From assembly GCA_017993055.1 (NCBI GenBank), contig JAGONM010000009.1:1-64000 (forward strand): DNA of 64,000 nt, given 5' to 3'. Below are positions 53,405 to 62,629 of the stretch, piece after piece. The notes beneath the pieces are model-generated. The model was not told the origin of the DNA and did not search any database. It worked only from the letters and a program-made list of their open reading frames with translations. Position 1 is the stretch's first letter; each line of letters begins with the position of its first letter. This DNA is from Armatimonadota bacterium (lineage in GTDB: Bacteria; Armatimonadota; UBA5829; DTJY01). The translations under genes and the position numbers were made by a program.

Positions 53405-55708
53405 ATGAAATACTCCCTCGGACCATCCACTCTGCGCAGACTCATCACCATGGTCGCCCTGCTATCATCCGGATCGGCACACGCGTTGGGCCTCGGCGCG
53501 GCGAAGAGCGCGATACCCGACGGAAGCGCCGTATCGCTTCAGGGCCTCTCAGTAACGGCATCGTTCTCCGGACACGTCTACGTAGAGCAGACCGACCGCG
53601 GGGCGGGTATACGTGTAGACACCGACGGGACTTTCGCGGAGGGCACCCTCGTCAGCGTCCTTGGCACTATCGAGACGGACATCGCCACCGGGGAGCGCTA
53701 CATCGCGGCATCACCCGGACACCCGCTGGCGGAGGGCGGCATGAGCATCGTCAAACCGGTGGGCCTGATCAACGCTGCTTTTACCGGAGGCGATTCCGGC
53801 CTGCAGGAGGGGATCGAAGGAGACGGGCACCTGAACACGATCGGACTGCTGGTCACCGTCTGGGGCAAGATCACCGACTATGATCCCGAAGGTGGCTGCG
53901 ATTGGTTCAGGATCGGCGCGCCAGGTGAACCGGAGATCAAGGTCGTGGCCCCCGACGGAGCCACTTTCGACAGGGACTGGGCTTACGTCTTGGCTACCGG
54001 CATCTGTACGGCAGAGAAGGTGAACGGCTCGATGATCCGCGTGCTGAAGGTGAGGAGCAAGGCAGACGTCGTATCGCGGCGCACCCGGTCCGAGATCAGA
54101 CTGCAGACGATGACGCTAGCCGAGAAGATCGGGCAGCTCTTCCAGATACGGATCGACGGCGACACGCTCGATCAGTCCGAGCGCGACATCATTCTGCAGA
54201 AGCACGTCGGCGGGATCGTCTACTTCCAGTACAACGGCAACATAGACGATCCGGTGCGAACGGCGCAGATGAGCAACGACATACAGGCGTGCGCGATCGG
54301 AGCCGGGGGGGCTGGAGTCCCGATATTGATCTCCATGGACCAGGAAGGCGGCCGAGTGACCAGAATCACGGGCGGAACAGACTTCCCCGGGAACATGGGC
54401 CTCGGCGCGGCGAGAAGCCCGAGCACAGCCTATGCGACAGGAAGCGTGATCGGTTCCGAGATCAGGGCGATCGGCGGGCAGATGGACCTGGCTCCGGTGC
54501 TCGACGTGAACAACAATCCGCTGAATCCCGTAATAGGGGTGCGCTCGTTCGGCGAGCGGGCGGCCCTCGCATCCGAGTTGGGGATCGCATACACTCACGG
54601 CCTCCAGGGCGCCGGGGTGATCGCGACCGGCAAGCATTTCCCCGGCCACGGAGATACGGCGGTTGACTCGCACACCGGCCTGCCGATAGTGACATACGAC
54701 TTTGCCACGCTCGACAACGTGCACGGCAAACCATTCAGAGACGCGATCGCGGCCGGCCTCGATGCGATCATGAGCGCGCACATCGTGGTGACGTGTCTCG
54801 ATCCCGACCGACCCGCAACGCTGTCACCCGCCGTGATGACCGGATACCTTCGGGGCAACCTCGGGTTCGACGGGGTGATAATGACGGACTCGATGGGAAT
54901 GGCGGGGATCACCGCGGGCTACACCGTGGAGCAGGCGACGGTGATGGCAATCCAGGCCGGCGTGGACCTGCTCTCCCTGCCACCGGATCTCAACCGAGCG
55001 ACTGCCGCAGTCCAAGCCGCGGTGCAGAGCGGGGACATCACTCAAGCCCGGATTGACCAGTCGGTCGCCAGAATCCTTGCCCTGAAGTACCGCGCCGGGC
55101 TCTTCGACAACCCATACGTGGACCCTCAGGCCGCCGACGACATCGTGGGGTGCGCGGCGCACTGGGCGGCTGAGTTGAGCGCGGCGCGGGCGGCCGTGAC
55201 GCTGGTCAAGAACCAGTCCGGCTTCCTTCCGCTGAACCTCACATCGGGACAGAAGATACTACTGGTTACCGTACAGGCATCCGAGACCACGACGGATGCG
55301 GCGACGAGGTTTGCATCATATATCACGCAGAAGCACTCCAACGTGCAGTCGCTGGCGCTGGCGGTCAACCCGACGTCGTCCCAGAGAGCGACGGTCAAGA
55401 CCGCGGCGGCCTCGGCATACGTAGTAGTGATCGGAACGTCGAGAGCGCAGCTCTCGACGAACGCGGGCCAGGCGACCCTGGTCAACGAACTGCTCGCGAT
55501 GGGCAAGCCTGTTGTTGTCGTGGGACTTCGGGAGCCTTACGAGCTTGCGAGTTTCCCCGGGGTCAACGCCTACCTGGCGGCGTACAACTACCGCAACTGC
55601 GGGTTCCAGGCGGCGGCGGACGCGCTCTTTGGAGATATCAATCCGTCGGGCCTTCTGCCCGTTACGGTACCCGGACTCTACTCATACGGCTACGGACTGA
55701 GCTACTGA
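53405..55708 (+). CDS. exported GH3 beta-N-acetylhexosaminidase-like protein
   Basis: This 767-residue protein has a signal peptide (LITMVALLSSGSAHA). Residues of about 40-220 form OB-like modules (LLVTVWGKITDYDPEGGCDWFRIG), similar in pattern to the tail of the protein at 9259. The GH3 barrel (about 225-560) has ILISMDQEGGRVTR, the NagZ-type loop GKHFPGHGDTAVDSHTGLP and the nucleophile region FDGVIMTDSMGMAGI. A C-terminal alpha/beta sandwich (about 600-767) follows. It should release N-acetylhexosamines from peptidoglycan or chitin-like glycans outside the cytosol. Classical NagZ is cytosolic and about 340 residues, so this is an exported, extended relative. Confidence 0.85.
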   Translation: MKYSLGPSTLRRLITMVALLSSGSAHALGLGAAKSAIPDGSAVSLQGLSVTASFSGHVYVEQTDRGAGIRVDTDGTFAEGTLVSVLGTIETDIATGERYIAASPGHPLAEGGMSIVKPVGLINAAFTGGDSGLQEGIEGDGHLNTIGLLVTVWGKITDYDPEGGCDWFRIGAPGEPEIKVVAPDGATFDRDWAYVLATGICTAEKVNGSMIRVLKVRSKADVVSRRTRSEIRLQTMTLAEKIGQLFQIRIDGDTLDQSERDIILQKHVGGIVYFQYNGNIDDPVRTAQMSNDIQACAIGAGGAGVPILISMDQEGGRVTRITGGTDFPGNMGLGAARSPSTAYATGSVIGSEIRAIGGQMDLAPVLDVNNNPLNPVIGVRSFGERAALASELGIAYTHGLQGAGVIATGKHFPGHGDTAVDSHTGLPIVTYDFATLDNVHGKPFRDAIAAGLDAIMSAHIVVTCLDPDRPATLSPAVMTGYLRGNLGFDGVIMTDSMGMAGITAGYTVEQATVMAIQAGVDLLSLPPDLNRATAAVQAAVQSGDITQARIDQSVARILALKYRAGLFDNPYVDPQAADDIVGCAAHWAAELSAARAAVTLVKNQSGFLPLNLTSGQKILLVTVQASETTTDAATRFASYITQKHSNVQSLALAVNPTSSQRATVKTAAASAYVVVIGTSRAQLSTNAGQATLVNELLAMGKPVVVVGLREPYELASFPGVNAYLAAYNYRNCGFQAAADALFGDINPSGLLPVTVPGLYSYGYGLSY

Positions 55709-55725
55709 CGCAGGAGTAACCGCAC

Positions 55726-56391
55726 ATGGAAGTGCAACCCCGAGACCGTGTCAGAGAGATCATTGCTGAGCTGCGAACAGCTTTTCCCGACGCGAAGGTA
55801 TCTCTGGAGTTCGGCACGCCTCACCAGCTTCTCGTCGCCACGATCCTCTCGGCGCAGTGTACCGACATCAAGGTCAACCAAGTAACGCCCGCGCTGTTCG
55901 CGAAGTACCGATCACCCCAGGACTTCGCCGATGCTGACCCCAGCGAACTCGAGCGCGACGTCCACGCGACCGGCTTCTTCAGGCAGAAGACCAAGTCCAT
56001 CATCGAATCGGCTCAGGACATCGTGCATCTCCACGGCGGAGAGGTGCCGGATTCAATGGAGGAACTGACTCAACTCAGGGGCGTCGGGCGCAAGACGGCG
56101 AACGTCGTCCTCAGCGCAGCGTTCGGGAAGCCGGGCATCATCGTGGACACGCACGTGCTGCGAATCTCCGGCTTGCTCGGCCTCGCGGACCCGAAACTCG
56201 TGGCGAAGAAGGATGCGGACAAGGTCGAGCGGGAGCTGATGGCGGTCGTTCCGGAGGAGGACTGGTCGAACTTCAGCAACCTGATCGTCGCGCTGGGGCG
56301 TTCGATCTGCCCCGCGCGAAAACCCCGGCACGACGAGTGCCCGATACTCCACCTCTGTCCGACCGGTCAGAAGGGAGTGACTGTCGGATAA
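55726..56391 (+). CDS. nth: endonuclease III
   Basis: This 221-residue DNA glycosylase/AP lyase removes oxidised pyrimidines in base excision repair. The helix-hairpin-helix LRGVGRKTANVVLS contains the catalytic Lys, and IIVDTHVLR the catalytic Asp. The iron-sulfur loop is CPARKPRHDECPILHLC: the canonical C-x6-C-x2-C-x5-C has His in place of the second Cys. It starts 17 bases after the GH3 gene. Confidence 0.93.
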   Translation: MEVQPRDRVREIIAELRTAFPDAKVSLEFGTPHQLLVATILSAQCTDIKVNQVTPALFAKYRSPQDFADADPSELERDVHATGFFRQKTKSIIESAQDIVHLHGGEVPDSMEELTQLRGVGRKTANVVLSAAFGKPGIIVDTHVLRISGLLGLADPKLVAKKDADKVERELMAVVPEEDWSNFSNLIVALGRSICPARKPRHDECPILHLCPTGQKGVTVG

Positions 56392-56398
56392 GTGAAAA

Positions 56399-56423
56399 GG
56401 GGCAGGAGTGCCACTCCTGCCCC
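56399..56423. repeat. palindromic repeat (family R2), copy 1
   Basis: GGGGCAGGAGT and ACTCCTGCCCC form a perfect 11-bp stem with a 3-base loop, followed by AACAA. The same core is in imuB at 63633-63671. Here it may also end transcription of nth, although there is no T run. Confidence 0.75.
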
Positions 56424-56475
56424 AACAAATCTCTGCGGGCGGTCAGATGGCGCGGTCTGCTCTCCCGCCCCTAGG

Positions 56476-56679
56476 CTACTTCTCCTGCCAGCACTCGATG
56501 GTAGTCGCGATGCACTTCTCGATGGCCTCGTCGCCCTCGACATCATGGCTCCGCTCGCACTCATATCGAATGAACACTCTCTCCGGGAACGCGGACCTGC
56601 CTCGCGACTCGAGCTTGTGACGCTCGCGGAGGTGCCTGCACGCGCCCGGCACCGGCTTGATCTCTGTCTGCCCTGGCAT
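56476..56679 (-). CDS. small hypothetical protein
   Basis: This 67-residue charged protein has four cysteines (ACRHLRERHKLESRG; IRYECERSHD; EKCIATTIECWQEK). AAGGAG lies 9 bases before ATG 56679. It sits 15 bases after the outer-membrane gene and may share its transcript. No family is recognised. Confidence 0.5.
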   Translation of the reverse strand: MPGQTEIKPVPGACRHLRERHKLESRGRSAFPERVFIRYECERSHDVEGDEAIEKCIATTIECWQEK

Positions 56680-56694
56680 ATTCGCTCTCCTTCG

Positions 56695-58872
56695 CTAGAA
56701 CCTCAGACCCAAGTTCGCCTGAGCCTCGTACTCGGTCTTGCCCTCCATGTACATCCGGTTCTCTTCGTAGGTGGTCATGCGGCCGCCCAGGTACAGGTTG
56801 AAATCGGAGCCGACGCGGCGGCTGTACCCAAGCGAGTAGACATTTGTGCATAGAGCAGTCTGCTCTCTATACTGGTCGAGCTTGTAGTTTGTCGTCAGCA
56901 TCGAATGGGACGACAACTTGTAGTCCACGCCTACCTCGGTGACTTCGCTGCTCTTGCCCGCCAGGTAGTTGTCCCTCATCGTGAAGCCGCCCTTGAGCTT
57001 CAGCCTGCCGAAGTCCGTCAGCAACCCCAGCTTGCGGTTGTTCTCTCGGAGGACTACGCCCTTTTTGTCCTCAGGATTGTCCTCGTATTCACCGGTGAAC
57101 TTGAAGAAGCCTCCCGGATCGAGCACCATGGCCATCCGATAGCTGTTGACGTCCTCACCTCCGCGATTCTCCCGCTGCTTGAACCCACCCGATAGCTCCA
57201 CGAAGTCCGCCGGCTTGGTCGCGGCGCTAACGTCGGTAACCCTGGCGATCACTGCGCCGTCGGACTCAAGTTCGCTGTATCCGCCCGATATCGTGGTGCG
57301 CTCGAAGGGCTTGAGCGCGAGCCTGGCTTCACGTGTCAGGTTTCGATACTCATCGTTATCCTTCAGGCCGATCGCGGCGGAGACGCTGATCATCTTGCTC
57401 GGATCGGCTTTCAACTGGAACATACCGACCTGCTCGTCGCCTCTGATCTCAGAATCGCGGCCCGACCAGTCCATCTGGACGTTCAGATACGAGAGCGGCG
57501 AGGCCAGCACCTTCATCGCATGGCCGAACTCGGAGCCGTCCAGCTCGGAGTCCTGATGAGCGACGTTCATTTCGATGCTCAGCTTGTCTGAGGGCTTGGC
57601 GGTCAGTCTCAGCGACTCGGTCGCATCACTGCCTGATGCATCAGTATCGCGCCTGGCCACAGCCGCCTTGACACTCAAGGTCTTGGACGGAGCGGCGTCA
57701 ATATCGAACTTGACGAGCGTGTCCTCACCCGTATCGCTTGAGTCACGCTGAGTCAGATTGCTCTTGACACCGATCTTGTCGCTGACCCTGGCATCCACCG
57801 CAAGCTGGTTGGTCGTAAGCCTCGAGTCCGAGCCGCCCGCTTCGGTAACGACGTTCTGGTGCGTTGCCACCGCCCTGACACCCGACGAGAGCTGATGCTC
57901 CAACTCGACCTGATCGGTCGTCGTCCTCTGTGAATCCGCGTCCGGGCGGTCCTTCTCGACCTCGGTGCGGGAGACGTTCAGTTTCGGCGCGTTACCATCG
58001 GCGTAGGCAATCGAGTAGGCGTTGGTGGTCGTAACCTCGCCTTCTCTGGCACCCGCGAGTTCTTCAATGCGTCTAGTAGACGCGCTCAGAGCGAGAGCGT
58101 CACTCGGCTTGAACGCCGCCCCGAAGTCCAACACCTCCGCGCCGGGCTTCAATTTGTACTCCTTCGCGCCCGCGAAGTACTCGCCGATGCGGCTGTACGA
58201 CGTCGTGAGCTTGACACCGCCGACGTCCGTGTTGCCGCCAAACTGCATGGCCGCGCGATCCAGGAAGCCGGCGTCTTTGCCGCCCCCGCCGCTCTCGGCG
58301 CTGAACATGAGGAGCGAGGAGAGCTTGCCCTCGTGAATCTTCGTGTCGCCGGTAAGACCGATCACTGTGAGATCGGAAGTCTGCTTAGGATCGGCGCCGG
58401 CCTGCTTGTAGAGGGCGCTGAACTGAAGCTTGCGGTCAGGCCGCTTTACCAGATCGAAGCTGAGCGGCAGGCTCAGCCCCTGGACGTTCTTGCTCGCCGT
58501 CTTGGGGTTGAATCTGTACTCGACCTTGATCACGCTGCCCGTGGGTATCGGCGAGTTGAACGCCAGGACGCCGGAGGAATAGTCAATCTGATAGTCTATG
58601 GTTCGCTCGACGCGGTGATTGTTTATAGTAACGGACTCGCTGTTGCGATCAATCGGCTTCCACGACAGAGTGTAGGGCCCCTTGGTATTCTTGCCGAAGA
58701 GGACATCCTGGGTGCCGTCGAACATCTGCATGGGAGCGGCCAGGGAAGACGTGCCGACGAGTTCGGTGTTGGCAACGCGCCCCGGAATCTCCTGGGCGCA
58801 GGCACCGACTGCAAACAGGGCCAATATGAGGATGTGAACCAACACCAGCGCCCGGGCTGGATCCTTGCTCAT
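56695..58872 (-). CDS. predicted outer-membrane beta-barrel protein
   Basis: This 725-residue exported protein has signal peptide region ALVLVHILILALFAVGACA, then a soluble domain of about 120 residues (VTINNHRVERTIDYQIDYSSG, VIKVEYRFNP). About 550 residues of alternating polar/apolar strands joined by D/G/S-rich turns follow. It ends LGLRF; a C-terminal Phe is the usual BAM recognition feature. It indicates an outer membrane. The role is unknown. ATG 58872 fits the signal peptide; upstream in-frame codons do not. Confidence 0.75.
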   Translation of the reverse strand: MSKDPARALVLVHILILALFAVGACAQEIPGRVANTELVGTSSLAAPMQMFDGTQDVLFGKNTKGPYTLSWKPIDRNSESVTINNHRVERTIDYQIDYSSGVLAFNSPIPTGSVIKVEYRFNPKTASKNVQGLSLPLSFDLVKRPDRKLQFSALYKQAGADPKQTSDLTVIGLTGDTKIHEGKLSSLLMFSAESGGGGKDAGFLDRAAMQFGGNTDVGGVKLTTSYSRIGEYFAGAKEYKLKPGAEVLDFGAAFKPSDALALSASTRRIEELAGAREGEVTTTNAYSIAYADGNAPKLNVSRTEVEKDRPDADSQRTTTDQVELEHQLSSGVRAVATHQNVVTEAGGSDSRLTTNQLAVDARVSDKIGVKSNLTQRDSSDTGEDTLVKFDIDAAPSKTLSVKAAVARRDTDASGSDATESLRLTAKPSDKLSIEMNVAHQDSELDGSEFGHAMKVLASPLSYLNVQMDWSGRDSEIRGDEQVGMFQLKADPSKMISVSAAIGLKDNDEYRNLTREARLALKPFERTTISGGYSELESDGAVIARVTDVSAATKPADFVELSGGFKQRENRGGEDVNSYRMAMVLDPGGFFKFTGEYEDNPEDKKGVVLRENNRKLGLLTDFGRLKLKGGFTMRDNYLAGKSSEVTEVGVDYKLSSHSMLTTNYKLDQYREQTALCTNVYSLGYSRRVGSDFNLYLGGRMTTYEENRMYMEGKTEYEAQANLGLRF

Positions 58873-59024
58873 GACGCCTGAACTCCTCGTGATCAGTCTT
58901 CCTGCCATAGTGTTTGACGTGCAAGCAGGCCGTGAAGTTTCACAAAACGGACTGATCCGGTTTGCCGGAAAACCCTTTGGTAGTTTACCACAATCGGCGC
59001 TCAATCTCAAGCATTGAGCATTGG

Positions 59025-62000
59025 TCAGACGCCCTGACTCTTGACCCACGACCTCTGCCCGGCGGAACGCTTCCGTTCAGGATACCGCTGCCGGTCGCCT
59101 GAGATGCCCTCATTCCTATGTTCGGGAGTGAGCGGCCATATCTTCCTCGCTATGATTGACAGGCCGCGCTCACCCATCCGCTCGACCTTGCCTTCGATGA
59201 TCAGTCCGGGACTGTTGAAGATCACCGGGCCGTACTGCTCGTAGACCTTCGGGAAAATGACCGTGTCCATCAGGCCGAACTCGTCCTCTAGCGTGACGAA
59301 CACCACGATGACCCCTGATTTAGTCGGCGGGCGCATGCACGTGACGACGACTCCCGCGATTCTGACGATTGAGCCGCCGGGTTTTCCCTTCGCTTCCGTG
59401 CTCTTGACTATCCCCGCCTGCGCCAGCGTCTCCCGGTAGAAGACCATCGGATGACATAGAGGCGATAGTCCGAGTATCTCATAATCCATCCGCACTCGGA
59501 CGTGCATCGGCGGCTCGGGCACGTCGGGCAGATCGGCGAGTTGGTCATCGGCTTCAACCTCCATTAGCCGGAATGTTTCAACGGACGGGCTCCCCTGGCG
59601 TGTGACACCCAACGTTTTCTCTCCGAGCAACCAGAGCAGTTTCCCGCGCGGATGGCCGAAGCACTCGAACGCGCCGCAGTTGACCAGGTTCTCGATGGTC
59701 GGGCGATCGACACGCGCGCGCCGGCAGAAATCGCTGAACGAGTCGAACTCCCGCTCAGCCCTCGCATCCACGATCGATTTGATCTCCGCATCGCTGATCC
59801 CCTTCACCTGCATCAACCCGATGCGGATGTTCCCTTCCTCGACACTGAACTTCTTCCGGCTTCGGTTGACATCGACGCCGAGAATGCCGATACCGATCCG
59901 GCGTGCCTCCTCGACGATCACATTCGCCGGGTAGAAGCCCATCGGCTCATTGCAGAGAATTCCGGCGAGGAACTCGGGCGCGTAGTGTGCCTTCAGGTAG
60001 GCGGTCTGGTAGGCGATCTTGGCGAACGAGGCGGCGTGCGCCTTGCAGAACCCATACGCGGCGAACGCCCTGAGCTGCGAGAAGACCTTCTCGGCGATCT
60101 CCTCATCGACGCCATTTTTGAGCGCGCCACTGACAAACGTCTCGCGGATCTTCTCCATCTCCTCCTGCGAGCGGTCGGTGGTCATCGCGCGCCGGAGCGA
60201 ATCCGCCTGGCCGGGGGTGAATCCGGCGAGCGCGCTCGATACCCGCAGGACCTGCTCCTGGTAGAGGATGACGCCGTAGGTCTCCCTGAGCGCCGGCTCG
60301 AGACTCGGATGGAGATACGTGATCGGCTCCTCGCCGTGCCGCCGCTTGATGAACGGATTGATCATATCCGCCTGCATCGGTCCGGGCCGGAAGAGCGAGA
60401 TTTGCGCGGTGATGTCGTTGAACCCCGTCGGCTGAAGTCGTCCGAGCAGCCCACGCATACCGGGCGACTCGACCTGGAAGAGGCCGACCGTATTCGTGGA
60501 CCGCAGCATCTCGTAGACTTTCGGATCATCGTATGGCAGGTTGTCCACATCGAGGTCGATGCCGTGATTCTCCCTGATCAACACGAGCGCATCCTCTATC
60601 GCCGAGAGGTTCCGCAGGCCGAGTACATCCATCTTCACCAAGCCGAGCGTCTCGATATCGTCCTTGTCGAACTGCGAGACGATCACGCCCTTCGTCGCCC
60701 ACTCCAGCGGCACAAGGTCGGTGAGCAGCCCGCGGCTGATGACAACGCCGCCGAGGTGGACGCTTAGGTGGCGCGGGAAGCCGTCCACCTTCTCGCAGAT
60801 GTCCACCAGCGTCTCCATCTTCTCGATCGAGACGCCGCCGTCTCGAAGCTCGGGCAGCTTGTCCATCGCCTCACGGATGCGCCGAGCCTTCGTGTGAGGC
60901 AGCCCGGATGCCAGTGTGTCGATCTGATCCTGCGGGAAGTCCATCGCCTTGCCGACATCGCGGATCGCCGACTTCGCGCAGAGCGTGCTGACGGTGCAGA
61001 CCATCGCCACCTTGTCCTCGCCAAACCGCTTGTAGATGTACTCGATGATCTCGTCGCGCCGGGCGGCGTCGAAGTCGATGTCAATGTCCGGCATACCTTT
61101 GCGCTCGGGGTTGAGAAACCGCTCGAACAGCAGGTCGTGCTCGAGCGGATCTACGATCGTGATGCCCAGGCAGTAGGCGACCATCGAGTCCGCGGCGGAC
61201 CCTCGTCCTGAGCAGCGGATACCCATCTCCCTGGCCTTGCGGACGATGTCCCAAGTGACCAGGAAGTACTCGGCGAATCCGAGTTCGTGGATGATGGTCA
61301 GTTCGTGCTGGAGGCGCTTCGTGGCCTCGGGTGTGATCGGTTTGTACAATCGTGCTAGGCCTTCAAAACATAACTTGCACAGGTAGCTGTATGCCGTCTC
61401 GCCGCTCGGAACCGGGAAGTCGGGGAATCGATACGTGCCGAGTCCGAGGTCGAGGTTGCACTGCGCTGCGATGCTGCCGGCGGTGGTTAAGGCACGCGGA
61501 TAGGCGGTGAAGAGGTTCGCCATCGCCTTGGGCGACTTGAGGTAGTACTCGCAGTTCCGCTTGCGGACCGGATGGCGGTCTGCCAGCTTGGTGATACTCT
61601 GCACACAGGCAAGGATATCCTGCACTCTGAAGTCGTCCTTGCGAGCGTAGTGTACGTCGTTCGTCGCCACTGCGCCGAGATTCAGCTTCCGGGCGAGCGA
61701 GCATAGCTCCTGATTGAGGAGAGCCGTTCCGGGCAGGATGTGGTTCTGCATCTCGATGACAAAGCTCTTCCCGAAGATTTCGGCATATCGGGAAGCGGCC
61801 TCCTCCGCGGCCTCGGGACATCCCTCGCGCAGTAGGGAGGTCACCTCACCCCTGCGGCATCCCGAGAGGCAGAAGAGGTCGCCCCTGTGGCGATCGAGCA
61901 CTTCGAAGCTCACGGCGGCCTGGCCCTTTTCATGAGAAAGGTGCGCGCGGGTGACGATCTTGCAGAGGTTCGAATAGCCGGAGAGGTTCTTGGCCAGCAG

Positions 62001-62228
62001 CACGATGTGATGGCCGCTCTCCATCGCCATCTCAGCGCCGACGATCGGCTTGATCCCGGCCTTCCGGGCATAGTCGTAGAACCGGACAGCGCCATAGAGG
62101 CCGTTGTGGTCCGTGACGGCGAGCGAGTCGCAGCCGACCTCTTTCGCGCGGTCGACGAGCGCCTCGACCGCGCTCCCTCCGTCGAGGAAAGAGAAGTTCG
62201 AATGTACGTGAAGGTGAGCGAATGCCAT
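59025..62228 (-). CDS. dnaE2: error-prone DNA polymerase III alpha subunit (DnaE2/ImuC)
   Basis: This 1067-residue C-family polymerase has an N-terminal PHP domain (HLHVHSNFSFLDG; TDHNGLYG). The catalytic palm has CSGRGSAADSMVAYCLGIT and MPDIDIDFDAARRDEIIEYIY with the catalytic Asp residues. A finger/HhH region and OB domain (IVRIAGVVVTCMRPPTKSG) follow. Its length and its place in an operon with an ImuB-like protein and DUF6504 point to the damage-tolerance polymerase rather than the replicative DnaE. No Shine-Dalgarno sequence is seen at ATG 62228, which directly follows a repeat-like TCATCTGCGGTTTCAA. Confidence 0.9.
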   Translation of the reverse strand: MAFAHLHVHSNFSFLDGGSAVEALVDRAKEVGCDSLAVTDHNGLYGAVRFYDYARKAGIKPIVGAEMAMESGHHIVLLAKNLSGYSNLCKIVTRAHLSHEKGQAAVSFEVLDRHRGDLFCLSGCRRGEVTSLLREGCPEAAEEAASRYAEIFGKSFVIEMQNHILPGTALLNQELCSLARKLNLGAVATNDVHYARKDDFRVQDILACVQSITKLADRHPVRKRNCEYYLKSPKAMANLFTAYPRALTTAGSIAAQCNLDLGLGTYRFPDFPVPSGETAYSYLCKLCFEGLARLYKPITPEATKRLQHELTIIHELGFAEYFLVTWDIVRKAREMGIRCSGRGSAADSMVAYCLGITIVDPLEHDLLFERFLNPERKGMPDIDIDFDAARRDEIIEYIYKRFGEDKVAMVCTVSTLCAKSAIRDVGKAMDFPQDQIDTLASGLPHTKARRIREAMDKLPELRDGGVSIEKMETLVDICEKVDGFPRHLSVHLGGVVISRGLLTDLVPLEWATKGVIVSQFDKDDIETLGLVKMDVLGLRNLSAIEDALVLIRENHGIDLDVDNLPYDDPKVYEMLRSTNTVGLFQVESPGMRGLLGRLQPTGFNDITAQISLFRPGPMQADMINPFIKRRHGEEPITYLHPSLEPALRETYGVILYQEQVLRVSSALAGFTPGQADSLRRAMTTDRSQEEMEKIRETFVSGALKNGVDEEIAEKVFSQLRAFAAYGFCKAHAASFAKIAYQTAYLKAHYAPEFLAGILCNEPMGFYPANVIVEEARRIGIGILGVDVNRSRKKFSVEEGNIRIGLMQVKGISDAEIKSIVDARAEREFDSFSDFCRRARVDRPTIENLVNCGAFECFGHPRGKLLWLLGEKTLGVTRQGSPSVETFRLMEVEADDQLADLPDVPEPPMHVRVRMDYEILGLSPLCHPMVFYRETLAQAGIVKSTEAKGKPGGSIVRIAGVVVTCMRPPTKSGVIVVFVTLEDEFGLMDTVIFPKVYEQYGPVIFNSPGLIIEGKVERMGERGLSIIARKIWPLTPEHRNEGISGDRQRYPERKRSAGQRSWVKSQGV

Positions 62229-62272
62229 TTGAAACCGCAGATGAACGCGGATATCGGTACTGGATAATACAA

Positions 62273-62382
62273 CCGTCTAGCCCTGAGTGATGCGGAGCAT
62301 CGTATCGAAGGGCGGTCTAGCAGCACAACCGTTGGCCAGACCTGACCGTTCTTCGATACGCTTCGCACTCAGGACTGGACGG
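62273..62382. repeat. dispersed palindromic element (family R1), intergenic copy
   Basis: About 110 bases have inverted ends of about 40 bases, starting CCGTCTAGCCCTGAGTG and ending CACTCAGGACTGGACGG, with TCGATAC cores. It shares CTTCGATAC...CACTCAGG with the copy in the activase gene. It separates DUF6504 from dnaE2 in an otherwise overlapping operon. Confidence 0.8.
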
Positions 62383-62389
62383 TTACTCC

Positions 62390-62629
62390 TCAATCCTCCA
62401 CCCGGTCGAGCAGCCAAGATTGGTGGACGTGATCGTATACAAGCTCGAAGATCCCACCGGTATCCGTCTGCACACGGAAGAAGGTCCGCTCCCCTTCCCC
62501 ATCCCACCATGCGCCGAGAAGCCGCCAGCATTCCCGGATGGCGGAGACCCGGTAGAACCTCCCACGCCATCGAAATGCGGACGGCGCGTGCTTACTGCTG
62601 TCCAAGGCTATCTCAACTGAACGGTTCAT
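62390..62629 (-). CDS. DUF6504 protein of the mutasome operon
   Basis: This 79-residue protein contains APSAFRWRGRFYRVSAIRECW, the DUF6504 pattern, and ELVYDHVHQSWLLDRV at the end. Such genes lie beside imuB and dnaE2. ATG 62629 overlaps the imuB stop (ATGA at 62629-62626). The biochemical role is unknown; it probably supports the polymerase complex. Confidence 0.8.
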   Translation of the reverse strand: MNRSVEIALDSSKHAPSAFRWRGRFYRVSAIRECWRLLGAWWDGEGERTFFRVQTDTGGIFELVYDHVHQSWLLDRVED

